The position numbers were made by a program, and so were the translations under genes. From an uncultured Campylobacter sp. (GTDB lineage Bacteria; Campylobacterota; Campylobacteria; Campylobacterales; Campylobacteraceae), in NCBI RefSeq assembly GCF_938030685.1, contig NZ_CALHHX010000144.1, forward strand, positions 1 through 7,000: a stretch of DNA of 7,000 nt, given 5' to 3'. This document shows, piece by piece, positions 6,957-7,000 of the stretch. Under the pieces are notes generated by a model. That model was not told the origin of the DNA and searched no databases. It was given only the letters and a program-made list of their open reading frames with translations. Within the stretch, counting starts at the first letter, position 1. Each line of letters opens with the position of its first letter.

Positions 6957-6980
6957 CTTTAAGCATCGCTCTTGTATAAT
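6957..6980 (+). promoter_or_regulatory. Possible promoter for a gene beyond the right edge
   Basis: TATAAT (6975-6980) preceded directly by TTG, with TTTAAG (6958-6963) about 11 nt upstream, resembles the Campylobacter/Helicobacter sigma70 arrangement. Only 20 bases follow in the window, with no start codon or ribosome binding site yet, so the target gene is unseen. Confidence 0.33.
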
Positions 6981-7000
6981 CACAATTCTGTTTCGCACCG

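Larger units (their letters stand above)
6652..7000. other. Intergenic stretch without a supported gene
   Basis: These 349 bases hold the ribosome binding site and promoter of the DUF4149 gene, then A/T-rich sequence dense in AAATTT. Three further TATAAT boxes read rightward, at 6709-6714, 6794-6799 and 6975-6980. A short inverted repeat, CGCGA (6772-6776) with TCGCG (6788-6792), is too weak to call a terminator. A coding-like but stop-bounded segment on the plus strand at about 6809-6901 (including EIYKIFTEAGDEI) could be a gene remnant, but is more likely chance. No tRNA or RNA gene is recognised. Confidence 0.5.

Overview
The window looks like chromosomal DNA from an epsilonproteobacterium, most likely a higher-GC oral-type Campylobacter (C. 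gracilis, C. showae, C. rectus or a relative). The reasons are the Campylobacter-like protein sequences, the start codons (TTG and GTG as well as ATG), tight gene packing, and a striking excess of the hexamer AAATTT (about 60 copies by eye) in otherwise GC-rich coding sequence. The species is inferred, not proven. I see no mobile element, CRISPR array, tRNA or rRNA.

Layout. (1) 1-561, minus strand: the 5' part of a gene running off the left edge. Its ends resemble an alpha/beta-hydrolase (esterase) N-terminus, but about 125 residues of Pro/Ser/Thr/Ala-rich low-complexity sequence lie between them. (2) 562-640: a divergent promoter region. (3) 641-5267, plus strand: a tight run of four genes, namely a Uup-type ABC-F ATPase, a Ste24-like M48 membrane metalloprotease, the release-factor methyltransferase PrmC, and a family-4-like [4Fe-4S] uracil-DNA glycosylase. 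Junctions are 5 nt, a 14-nt overlap and 7 nt. (4) 5267-5717, plus strand: what looks like a decayed fifth operon gene of about 150 codons. Its start overlaps the glycosylase stop, but coding-like segments are spread over several frames with stops between them. (5) 5742-6651, minus strand: a two-gene unit, a DUF4149-type four-helix membrane protein followed by a YbgC/FadM-type hotdog acyl-CoA thioesterase, overlapping by 11 nt. (6) 6652-7000: a noncoding stretch with several TATAAT boxes, one placed to drive the DUF4149 gene leftward and one near the right edge pointing to a gene outside the window.

The intact genes are housekeeping: translation and ribosome-associated functions (Uup-like ABC-F, PrmC), membrane protein proteolysis (M48), DNA repair (UDG-like) and acyl-CoA metabolism (thioesterase). 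I found no evidence of a new multi-gene system. The points most worth a second look are the decayed gene, the low-complexity insertion in the left-edge gene, the His-to-Asp change in the glycosylase C-terminal motif with an in-frame repeat in its linker, and the AAATTT bias.
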